A program made the translations under genes and the position numbers. The notes beneath the pieces are model-generated. The model worked only from the letters and a program-made list of their open reading frames with translations. It searched no databases and had not been told where the DNA came from. Source: Pholiota molesta (lineage: Eukaryota; Basidiomycota; Agaricomycetes; Agaricales; Strophariaceae). From it: DNA of 64,000 bases. Below are positions 10,075 through 20,054 of the stretch, piece by piece. Each line of letters opens with the position of its first letter. Within the stretch, counting starts at the first letter, position 1. Where the stretch lies: positions 103,266-167,265 of the forward strand of contig JACGCK010000103.1 of NCBI GenBank assembly GCA_014925825.1. The letters run 5' to 3'.

Positions 10075-11474
10075 AGAGGAATTTTGAAGACGAGAAGGGA
10101 TGAGTATGATGGTGGTTGAATTTAGAGCGTTGACACGTAGAACATAAACGTGTTTGGTGACGCTGTGACTGTCAAACCTGAACATACTATAATTTATGTA
10201 AAATATCAAGTAATGAATTGTGTTGACTGTTATATAGGGAAGCGTACTTACAAGTGCATCAGAGGAATCAGTGACAGATATAGTCATAGTATATGCATAC
10301 AATGTTGCGAATTAGAGGGCCGAACACCTTAAGTAGTAGGATGAGTCGGATGACAATGTGAATGTCCTGGAAGAAAAAGAGGTGTGAATCGATTGTGAAT
10401 CAGGCATATGAATACGAACTTGGGTATGTCGTCCCCGATGTATGAAGTCCTCATATGTATATGTTTCTTTATCTCGATTGACATGAGAATGGAGGGTTGG
10501 AAGGAAGTGTCACGGACCATGGCCGAGTGGAAGACTGGGCGCGACTGCACTATCCGCACTTACCTTGGGTACAAAAAAAAAGTGCAGCACATATTGCAGC
10601 TTCAGAAACGCGAAGACATTTGAGGTGATGGATAATGCTCGGGAAATTTTAGCTCGTTTTTTTAACGATGAGCGCAACCAGGCATAGGTGCGGCCATATG
10701 GTAAGTCGTTCTACATAATTTCAATGATATCTATATACGATCTGTATTCAGGAAAGGAGATACTGTCCCTGAAATGATTTCATGTTTTGGTTTTGAGCTC
10801 TCTGACAGGTCGGAGTAACTACCTGCGTTCAGGTCAGTTTGGATACCAGGAACCAGGATGTTTATTGAGTAGAAGGGTTCGCGCGTGATAGTCTGGGGCG
10901 AGAGTCCAACATCTCATTGCCTCATAAGGAACCCGAGACGGTCAAGGATGGATATCCAAAACCTGCCGAAGGAGGCAGCTCCTAACATAGGTGAAGTTGT
11001 TGACGTGTCGATGATGATGGATGCGCCCTCGCACTCCTCGCAAACAATGCATCTATTGGTATATGATGGGCAGTGCATGTGTTTCAAATATGGTATACCA
11101 CACCGCTAAACGAAGTAGTAAGCATCCGGCTAAACGCTCAATTGATCATGTAGAATATGGATACCTTTATGTATCGCAAGCTGATTTGCGCCAATCTGCG
11201 ATATTGTTCTGTAAGCACCTCATTATCATATTGGAGCGCGCGCTCCCGCAAGAGCACCGCAAGTTCCAAGTCCGCCGAGACGTTGGGGATCATACGAGGA
11301 AGCCCAAACTCATTCATGCTCCGAATCGGTATGTATAATATTGGATGGCGACTGTCTGGATTAAATCCACTTCGACACCCGCCGTGTTCGACAAACTCGA
11401 CTTCATATTTGTCTTTTCCAGGCCTATTGAGCTGAATCAGAAAACCCTTCATTATAAAACTGAAAATAATATAA
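10075..11474. other. No clearly supported gene
   Basis: Mostly AT-rich. An ORF at 11,138-11,488 (-, 116 codons without a clear ATG) reads MNEFGLPRMIPNVSADLELA and LRERALQYDNEVLTEQYRR, which look protein-like. It lies downstream, on the same strand, of the interrupted NLR-like gene, so it could be a remote 3' exon or part of another gene. I do not recognise a domain. Confidence 0.3.
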
Positions 11475-11632
11475 CGTACACGGGGCAAATGGCTCTAACT
11501 ATTTGCTTTGCCAGTGTCGCATAGCTTCCACTGTCAATAAAAAATTGTCCAGCACGGGAACGGCTCTCGAACAATGTGGAGAATCCGTTCCTGCGAGAGT
11601 ACTTGTAGAAATGCATGTTGTATAGATGAAAC
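11475..11632 (-). pseudogene. Possible displaced 3' part of the NLR-like gene
   Basis: On the minus strand from 11,630 a frame reads HLYNMHFYKYSRRNG, then SRAGQFFIDSGSYATLA and IVRAICPVY, before a possible donor GTACGT (about 11,480). This resembles the repeated 'SR.G.(F/Y).ID...Y..LA' segment of mushroom NACHT proteins and lies directly beyond the TIR element that cuts the NLR-like gene. The assignment is by similarity of style only; an unrelated short ORF is possible. Confidence 0.4.
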
Positions 11633-11864
11633 TAGGTAGACTTTGTTTAAACCTCGCCTTACCCATAGAATTTCGTTTGAACAACGTTTGAACAAAGCCT
11701 TTGTTAAACAGACTCCCTTGATTGAAAACCTTTGTTTGAACGTATGTGTTCAAACATAATTAATGCTTGTTCAAACATGATGGTTGCTCGTTCAATCAGA
11801 ATTTCTTTATTTGAGATATACAACATAATATTTGTTTAAACTAATGTTGTTTAAATGAACTTGT

Positions 11865-11990
11865 TTAAACGAACGAACATTGTTTAAACGAGCCTGTTTA
11901 AACGAACGAACATTGTTTAAACGAGCCTGTTTAAACGAATGAACATTGTTTAAACGAACCTGTTTAAACGAATGAACGTTGTTAAACGAA
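11865..11990. repeat. 33-bp tandem repeat built on GTTTAAAC
   Basis: About four copies of a 33-bp unit of the form GTTTAAACGA(A/G)CGAACATT followed by GTTTAAACGAGCCT, with minor variants. It lies inside the left arm of the TIR element at 11,633-13,119. Confidence 0.75.
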
Positions 11991-12345
11991 CCAAGTTCTT
12001 GTTTAAACAAACTTCGCTGTTCAAACGAAGTTTGCTTAAACAGGTTGTGTTCACCGAGGTCGTCGTGGCCGCACCTCTACGCACCTGGGTGACGTGCGCT
12101 CGTCGCCGCCATCATCTCCGTTGTGCTCGAGCCTCGCACCACCCACTGAGATGCCCACGGAAGCGAGTATCAGAGTGGGAGGCTCACCCCTACACGCGCT
12201 AACCAACCCCGTCGCCCTTGTCATGCTTGCATGTCCTTCAATGTCGAGCGTGGGTGTCGTTGTCGAGCACAGGTATCGCGGTTGCTGACGAGAGCAGCTG
12301 GGTGGGTGGGCGGAGGTGAAGAGGGTGTTGGTGAAGCTTTGCATC

Positions 12346-12412
12346 CGAACAATCAACATAGAATTCAAGCTCCGCTGCCGACGCGGAGCTTGAATTCTTT
12401 GTTGATTGTTCG
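12346..12412. repeat. 30-bp-arm inverted repeat (hairpin)
   Basis: Arms 12,346-12,375 and 12,383-12,412 match at 29 of 30 positions around a 7-base loop (TGCCGAC). The arms include AGAATTCAAGCTCCGC and its complement. Located in the middle of the TIR element. Confidence 0.85.
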
Positions 12413-13112
12413 ACATTGAACTTCGCGTTCTGCCATCATCCTACCACCACCACCACCTCCTCCTCCACCGCCACTTCAGCCCCACACCCTCGCCTACGCC
12501 CATCAAGATCTGCCCTCTATAGTGATAAATGCCGGGGATGAAAATTGGAGGGAAGAACCGATGAGAGGGAGATCCCAAAGGTGCGTGGCCCGCCATTTCA
12601 ACCAGCCTTCCATCTGACACCCTCCGCCTTCCAGCTCCTTGCGAGCGCGACGACGAGTACGCTTGCTTTACCCACCCCCATCTTCTCTGCTGCCACCATC
12701 CCCATTCACCACCATGCCTATTTGCCGTCGCCGCCTACCCACGGCTTCATGCACCCGCCGAGGGCAATGACAGCCCATTCCACTCGCCATTGTCTCCCGC
12801 CGACGCCGGGGGCAAACTACAAACGCTGACACGACGCAGGGGTGAACAATGTAATAAGTTTTTAGAACAACTGTAGATCTACATAAGTATTACATGTAAA
12901 CTGTGTATCTAAATTGTACACTTGAATATATAATTTGTTTGAACAAGCCTTTTTCGTTTGAACATGATTAATTAGTTTGAACAGGTTTAAACGGATCAAA
13001 CTGTATCTAACAACGAGAGACTTTGATTTAAAAAAATCGTGTTTAAACATGTTTAAACAGTGTTAACACGTTCAAACAAAATTCTATGGGTAAGACGAGG
13101 TTTAAACGAAGT

Positions 13113-15087
13113 CTACCTGGTTACGGTGTATAGGTGCAACAATGTCCAGTCAAGCCTGAGGCTGTTGGCCATCTCCTTATCTGATGGATTTAACGTATGG
13201 AAGGAGAGACGAAAGATGTCCTGGATCATCTCACCCTCGACCAAGTCAGCAGGATAACGATGACTATAAACAATTATGGTGGGAATCAGAGTCCGCAGAG
13301 CAGGAGGATATTGTGCGAGGCGTTCAAGGACAAAGGCGTCGAATTCGTCGCGTAGTCGCGGGAATACGTCAACGCGAACGCCACCCTGATTCAAATCATT
13401 AAAAGATAATCAGCCCAAAGGTGAGTAAGGTTACTTACTTGTTTCTCGGTGCATGCAAAGAAATCATCCCATGGCAATTGATACAGGTCTTTGTAGCTGC
13501 GAAGTTCGTCCAAAAGCGGCTTTAAGCTAAAAGACGCAAGATCGTCTGCAAGCTCACCACCTGTGGTGGTAATTTCTCTGTAACATATGACAAAGGCATT
13601 CACACAATCGAGGAGGGATAGCGGTGCGGGAAGGTGGGGATAGTCGGCCATGATCTTCAACCAGCGTCGACTGAACAGAATATGCCCCTGTGTTATATCG
13701 ATATAGTATTCATGCGACCGCGATCGGTCTGTTAAGAAATCGTATAGCGAGGCATGATGAAGTCCTAGCTCTGTGTAGTGATTGGAAGGGACAAACACCA
13801 GAGCATGCATATCTACCAGCACGGGACCAATCGCGAAGCCCAGGAAGGCTTCAGTTACCCCGACTCGGACAGCCAATCCTAACGACGTATTACCCAGGAT
13901 GATGAATGTCAAGATCTCCAACACCTTTCGAAGATCAGCTACGGAAGAAAGGATAAAATGATAGAGTGCATCGAGTTGGGCAAATGGTGTTTCGTTTGTT
14001 GGAGCCAACAAGCCTAATATAATGTCCAGCCGCTCTGAGGGGCGGTATCGAGGTGAATCGGTAAATTTCACAATTGTAGATGCAAAAATAAACTGCCCAG
14101 ACGCTTTGCGTACTAGCAGGTCGACATCGGACTCCGTGGGCCAGGGGGATGGGAGACGACTGCCCAGCCGATCGTGTTTGTGACGGATTTCTTGGAACTT
14201 GGAATTAAGATACAATCTTATATCATTATCCGGCTGGTAGTTGTCGCCTAGCACGAGCGACATGACTAGAGGACTGAGAAGGGTCCCATTGAATGCCTCA
14301 CGGATCTCGTATTCCGGACGGCTAGCCATGAGGAGTAAGAGCGGGATGTACCGTAGCTCTGAGATAGCTGTCGCCAGCGTATTCAGAAGAGTGGTATGCG
14401 ATTCGCGGCTGGGGCCGCATTCATCGACGCCATCGGTAATGACGAAGATTGGTCTCGACGACGGTGGTAGTGATTTTAGAGGTTCGATCACCAGCACCCG
14501 CATTTGCGTGGCGAGGGTGCGGGAAAAAATAGTGGTGTCCTTTTCAACTGCTGAAATAATGTGCTCGAATGTATCAGGAACGGACTGAGAGAGCTGATAA
14601 GCAATAGTCGCAACAAAACTCGTGGTGTCGTTGCGTCCAACGGCTGTGCGGCCGAAGAAGAATGATGCGGCGAGGAGGCCCTGGGTTTTGCACTCCTCGG
14701 CGACGCTCTGCGCGATGGACGTCTTTCCGGAACCAGCGGGACCATACATCCAGAGGATCAGCTTGCGCATGGCGGTGGGCGCTTGGATCCATTCCATGAT
14801 TTCTGCCCGGATAGCCGTCCGAGTGTGGGGATGGCATCGAGGCGGGTCGCCTCGCTCGGCCGCGTCGTGAGAGGCGCCTGTGGAAATATTGGCCAATAAG
14901 AGTCTCAATCCTAGTTTGCATCCGGTGGTGCATCAGAAAGAGTCGTTCACAGCATGAGAACCTATTCACCGTAGCGCTCCGAATCGTTGTTGTTATATAC
15001 GTTTCCACTAATGTGTGTAACACTTGGATTGATGAGAACGGCATTGTTGATGTTAGAGAAGTATTGTGGGCCATTTTGTGAGGTCAT
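13113..15087 (-). CDS. NACHT-domain NTPase (NLR-like), 3' end truncated by a transposable element
   Basis: Predicted as three exons: 15,087-14,970, 14,910-13,439 and 13,385-13,113. The introns are 59 bp (GTGAAT...CTAG, branch CTGAT) and 53 bp (GTAAGT...TCAG, branch CTGAT); all junctions are in phase and give about 620 residues. The N-terminal motif RGDPPRCHPHTR precedes a NACHT core: Walker A GPAGSGKT near residues 96-103, Walker B IFVITDGVDE near 194-203, and the sensor-like SRPE near 236-239. Proteins of this class act as nucleotide-controlled switches in fungal non-self recognition; the N-terminal effector domain here is very short or absent. A downstream stretch reads HHASLYDFLTDRSRS, typical of mushroom NACHT proteins. 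The stop codon TAG lies inside the terminal repeat of the element at 11,633-13,119, so the natural C-terminus is probably lost. Start and first exon are inferred. Confidence 0.75.
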
Positions 15088-15998
15088 GGTAGGACTGTAA
15101 TTTCAATGGATTTGGTGAGGAATCAACCGACGAAAGGCTATCTCAGCCATAAGGCGCCTTACCCACCTGTTCTGCCGCGTGACATGCTGTGCGAAGTAGG
15201 AGGCGATCCTTCCTTGCAATTGACATGCATCATTATGGTATGTATAATAATACTACATATATCTGCGAAGTTGGGTTCTGACATGGATAGATGGGCTTCC
15301 GGCAGAACTATATATGACACTCGGAACGCCGCTGGAATTGTTACACAGAAGTATGGTGGGTTCAAGTGCGATTTGAGACAGGTACCCGGTTGAAATGTAC
15401 AAAAATGTACAAAGGGCGTCGTCACATTATACAATGTAGTACTCGAGCTGGTCGAGCTCTGTGTATAATCGATACGACTATCGAGCTTCTGGGATGATAT
15501 TTAGTCACAAGACACAATTCAATCATCAAGAAAAGGCATGGTTTCTCGCGCAGCATATATGTTTTAATTCACAATATGTACGGCTCATAACGTTAGACGT
15601 AGCAAAGAGACGCCGGCGCACCTAACAAGGCCATCGACCAATATCACCCCGCCCATCGTTATCGAAGCACACGTTCCTTCTAGATGTTCTAAAGTATTCG
15701 ATCTTCCGATATCGATATACATAGAGCCCAACAGCCTGTACGCGCCATAGGAATCTGACAGTACGCCCTGGAATCGCGTGTTCATCCGCGTCGATCCCGC
15801 GACTTGCGTGCGGCGTACTTACTTACCTGCAATGCAATGCCATCCTCGACGGGCCGCATAGCCATGGATGGAGCCTGCACATGGATGGTAACCCTGGACT
15901 GGGATGTCGCGGCGACGGACGCGGAATGGCTGTGATGTCCTGGAGGAGGAGAGTAGAGAGATGGATGGACAAGGGCCCGGCATCGACCTGCGGAGCGC
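15088..15998. other. No supported gene
   Basis: AT-rich at first, then a stretch (15,780-15,990) with F-box-family C-terminal flavour but no open frame. Nothing supported. Confidence 0.4.
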
Positions 15999-16602
15999 TT
16001 ACTGACCTCGTGGCACGATTGCTCGATGGCAGAGCGTGTTTGAGAAAGAGTTGAGAATGCAGGACACAGCACAGACGATGATGAATGCCATTGAGCTTGA
16101 AGCAGATTCGAGTCGTCGTCCCATCCCACCAGACGACGCGTCGTCAGACTCCGAGTTATCAGATTTGTCGTCCGAGTCCGAGTTCGAGTCCGAGTCGGCA
16201 GCCGGCGGCGCATGGTCAAGTATCGTCACCGTTACGCAGACCCAACCAGCTGCCGTCGGAGAACAGGGTATCGCGGACGAAGACATCCAATACCTCCTCG
16301 ACGTCCCCTTGGGTTCGTTCGTGAGGGCCTTCCTGCGGCACCTCCAATTGTAAATGTACCAGTTGCGTTGCGTAAGTCCAGACTGGATCTACGCGTCCTC
16401 TCGCAGCGAGTGGAGAACCTGGGTCGACCAAAGCGAGGAAATTCTCCGCGAGGGCGAGCGTTGAGATATAGAATAGAGGAGCTTGTGGGTCTAGATCCCG
16501 TTGGCGATCAGGGTTGATGGCAGAGGGAAGCAGTAGTGATGTAGCTTTGAGGGTCGGAAGCCTGTGTAAGGCGTAAGTCAGTGAAGAAGTTAATATGATC
16601 AA
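15999..16602 (-). pseudogene. F-box protein remnant (C-terminal LRR-like part)
   Basis: The minus-strand frame carries segments nearly identical to the intact paralogue at 43,949-45,475: LALAENFLALVDPGS, RGRVDPVWTYATQLVHLQL, VRDTLFSDGSWLGL, and an acidic tract SDSNSDSDDKSDNSESDD. The F-box and the first 300 residues are missing, and the frame changes near 16,216. This is the F-box member at the left edge of segmental copy A. Not expected to be functional. Confidence 0.75.
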
Positions 16603-18250
16603 GGCGAAATATAACTACGTACTAGATTCTTCATCCTCTTCTCTCTTTTCTGACGTCGAAGTACCGCCCACATTGCGCAGACCATTGATGACGGTGATAA
16701 AGACAAGTCTCGTCGGGGGGCAAAGATTACACGCTGCAAGGTAGGCTCCAGAGTTTCAGGCTTCACCGTTTCGGTTCCAGTGCCGGTAGTAAGTATCGTG
16801 TCGTCGGCAAGTAATAGGAGGCACCGATGATCATCGATGACGGATGGCCATGCGATAATGCCTGTCTAAAATAAAGAAACAAGGTCACGAAATAATTCAG
16901 CAGACTTTACGAGTCATTTACTTACTCACGCCGCAGGCCAACTTTATTAACACTAGCCTTCGCTCCATCCGCTGCAAGGGCATCCGACGCCCAAAATCCT
17001 AGTCCTCGTTCTTCGTTCTCGGTTCCTCAACCTATATCCACGTCGCCTTCGGTCCATGCATGGAAGGCCAAGATGACAAACACCATACACCTGAAAGAGA
17101 TTGAACGGGTGCATCAGCAGAGAATATACAGTCGTCGATCGAGGTGGAGCCATGCTTTGGAAGTGAATTCGATCCCAGAGCCGGCGAACATACGGAAGAG
17201 CATTGCGCTCTTGCCGACAGCGACAGCTTTGGGGGGTAGCGATGTAGATGCGCGGTGGGGAGGTCAAAGAAGAGAAGAGCAGCTTTCAGGCCACAAGCTT
17301 CAAGCAGCGAGTATAGTCAGGGTATGCGTAGGTTAAACCGTGGCTTGACGATACAGGGTCCAGGAGGCAGTAGTGGCGACATCCAGGCGACAAGCCGCGA
17401 CATTCCAGGTGCTGAGCCTGTAAGTTTCGTTGATATACATATACACCTGGAGACAAGTTCTTGCGCACCTGGCTTTCATATTCATTCAGAATCCCAGCAG
17501 CGCTCCTTTGGTCTCTCCGATAGAGCTGAAAGAACGTGAGTGTAACACGGAGCGTGGTCGATGGGTGCGAATGCGGGAGACGATGGCGGGAAGGTTCGGG
17601 CCGGTTATTTGGGTCTTGTTTGTTATTTGTGGCGATGATCTCTCGAGTCTCCATTGTCTCGACTTTCCATGCCCTAAGCTCACTTCGCTCATTCTCCCCC
17701 ATATCTGCATTTCCATCGCTTGAAACACCTGCATTTTTGTGAACGCGTGGTCCACTGACCACCAACGATATGACAATCACGCATTCAAGCCCGTCCTTGC
17801 GCACGGCGTCAAAATTGTTCATACGCCTTTCTTCGGTCCTTGGTGGAATATATGCGCTCGCGACCCCACGGGATGGAGCCCTTGCGCGCTGGTGGAGGTG
17901 GGTGAATGGCGGTCGTAGGAGGCGTATATCTGATCGTTGGAACAGGGGGTGAGGTAGACTATACGAGGTGTATGGGTGAGTGATTCACCCTGTTGATACT
18001 GATTTTCGGTTCTGATTCCTTGTGCGCAGGCTCTTTTCCCTATGTCCTTGTCATTCTCCTCAGGTCGGGCGGTGTCGGCCGACATCCTTCCGCGCTACAA
18101 TGCCAATGCCATCAGTGATACTCCATGTCGCACGGCATGACCACGCACTCTCGTTCCAGGTCGCGCGGCATCGTTTTGATCAAGGATGGAACATGAAAAG
18201 GTCAATGTAGAACAGGATTTCGGCACAGACGCGTGGGTTTAGTCCAATTT
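16603..18250. other. Gene-poor duplicated sequence
   Basis: Parts of 17,380-17,650 are similar to 45,850-46,190 (shared strings such as TTTGGTCTCTCCGAT and GGTTGTTTGCGC-like text) and to 34,500-35,160 and 59,550-60,230. A pair of consensus splice signals (minus strand, near 17,480 and 17,420) hints at decayed exons, but no frame is convincing. The ORF at 17,286-17,822 (-) has no recognisable domain. Confidence 0.4.
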
Positions 18251-19388
18251 TATGTTACTAGGTGCGTGGATCACTACTCCTTCCCACTACGATCCTTACA
18301 TCCTGCGTAGGACGTCGGTGATACACGACGCTCTGGGCTCTCCGCCCTTTCTCAACGGCCGCTTTCCGCTTTCTAAATAGCTATCAACCACGGACCACAC
18401 TGTCGGAGGGCGGTGGTGCTGCCTCGTTGATGGCATTCCACCTTATTATCAACCGCCCGACAGCCTGCTAGTCGCGCCAGCAGTATCCAGTATGCAGTGA
18501 CGATGCTTACTGCAAGCTTCAAAGTCTCCGAGGTTCTGCCTTTCGATACCGCGAATGTTATAAGTCGCTATCTACACCCTGCCTATCGCCTCAAGGCCGC
18601 AGATGCGCCTCGCCAGGTCGCGATCGCCCTCGTATACTCGCGTTACTCTGGTCCTCCTGTCATGTTTTTATTATTTCTATCCCGGTGATCTTGTACTGCT
18701 GCCTCCTGCGAATGTCATCTATCTTCCCTGCTTATGTGTTACTACGTTCGCCCTCTTATACATGTATGCACACGCGTTACTCCGGTCCTCCTGTCGTGTT
18801 TTTGCCTCTTTCTATCCCTGTGATCTTGTGCTGCTGCCTCCTGCGAATGTAATCCATCTTCCCTGCTTATGTGTTACTATGTACGTGGTTCGCTCCTTCT
18901 TCCCACTACGTCCTGACATGCGGCGTAGGACAGCGGTGCTACATGGCGCTTTGGGCTCTCCGCCCTTTCTCAACGGCCGCTTTCCGCTTCGTTCACGGCT
19001 ATCACACACCGTTGGAGCGCGCTTGCCTGTTTAGTGACTTTATTTAAACATCTGGATGTGTTGGGAGTACCCAGTGTCCGTGTGTGCCCCGCCCAACAAA
19101 CGATGCCTCCCGTCCTGCCCAGCTGTTGCTGCGTATGGCGCTGCCTCAAGCACACGCCAAACGCTCTCAACGGCCCCGCCAATCGTTCTGCTGATCAGTA
19201 GATCGCCTGTTGCTTGTCGATTGTATTGGCCCCTCCGGTGACGACGCCAACTTCAGGCTTCAAATTCCTTCAAGGTTCTGCCTTTCAGAACGGCGAATAT
19301 CATAGGTCGCTATCTACACCCTCTCTGTACTCGTGCCCGCGTCAATCTCCAGTAATGTGCCACCGATGAGTCCGAGCACTCAGATTAG
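18251..19388. repeat. Duplicated block (copy A), partner at 46,465-47,480
   Basis: Long stretches match 46,465-47,480, for example the segments around CACTACGATCC, GGGCTCTCCGCCCTTTCTC and CTGATCAGTAGATCGC. Within copy A, the motif CCGCCCTTTCTCAACGGCCG also occurs twice (about 18,350 and 18,970). No coding content was recognised. The block is split at 19,388 by the chromovirus and resumes at 26,168. Confidence 0.8.
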
Positions 19389-19653
19389 TGTAAGGATGGC
19401 CGTCACCTGACCTTACACCAGTAGATACATACGACGCGTCCGATCCATTTAGTATCTTACCTCTTCCTTTCCGATATACACCTACTCTTACCATACCACA
19501 CACACATCTCATCCCCTCCTCTTCTCATAGACACCGCTCTTACCCAAACTCAATAAATCCACAACTTGATCCTGTCTTTTTCGGTCCGATTCCGTAAGTC
19601 ATCGAACCTCGCTTCATTTCAGTGTATTCCACTCCATACGGAGTGGTCTTTCA
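19389..19653 (+). repeat. Chromovirus 5' LTR
   Basis: Starts TGTAAGGATGG and ends TGGTCTTTCA. The last 25 bases contain the palindrome CCACTCCATACGGAGTGG. No canonical tRNA primer-binding site follows; the next bases are C, nine T, then GACATC. Confidence 0.95.
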
Positions 19654-20054
19654 CTTTTTTTTTGACATCAATCAACTTGTGACGGATTTATTGCACTCGA
19701 GACACTCCTGTACACATCAAAGACTCGCGTTAATCGCTTTCTCACAACGGCTTTACCGTTTACTTCTCCTTCTTCTACGGAACTGTATAGTACTCCAGTC
19801 TCCCGCATCCTCCAGTTTTCTCCAGACACCAGCTCCAGCTCCAGCCCCTGCCTATAGCGTGTCTCAGTTTATCCCCAGGTACTTGGGCTATCGTACTTCT
19901 TGGGGCGCATATATTCGCTATTTTTGGAATTAGCGCGCATATATTTTGGGCTCGAGCTTATTTTTGATCCGTCCCTGATCTTCGCTGTGATCTCTTGTCC
20001 AGCGCTGATATTTCTCTCAATCCAGCTCCCGTTTTCGACTCCTACTGTTAAAAG

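Larger units (their letters stand above)
11633..13119. mobile_element. Non-autonomous element with long TIRs and GTTTAAAC repeats
   Basis: The first and last about 50 bases are inverted repeats: AGGTAGACTTTGTTTAAACC on the left, and on the right the complement of AGGTAGACTTCGTTTAAACC, continuing through CTTACCCATAGAATTT. The palindrome GTTTAAAC recurs throughout both subterminal parts, including a 33-bp tandem array at about 11,865-11,990. The middle (12,060-12,840) is GC-rich and pyrimidine-rich, and holds a 30-bp-arm hairpin. ORFs within (12,051-12,416, 12,545-12,829) look like chance frames. No transposase and no obvious target duplication were found, so the superfamily is unassigned. It appears to have entered the NLR-like gene. 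Confidence 0.7.

Noticed and set aside
12051..12829. Pro/His/Thr-rich ORFs inside the GTTTAAAC element
   Set aside because: Low-complexity pyrimidine-rich sequence; frames cross the hairpin or stop soon after; no domain.
13391..14908. Treating the NACHT ORF as a single 505-codon gene starting at 14,908
   Set aside because: The first codon there is TTG. Clear in-phase introns link it to an upstream ATG exon at 15,087 and a downstream exon ending at 13,113.
17286..17822. 178-codon minus-strand ORF
   Set aside because: It lies in duplicated, decayed sequence. The equivalent region in copy B (45,850-46,190) does not keep the frame.
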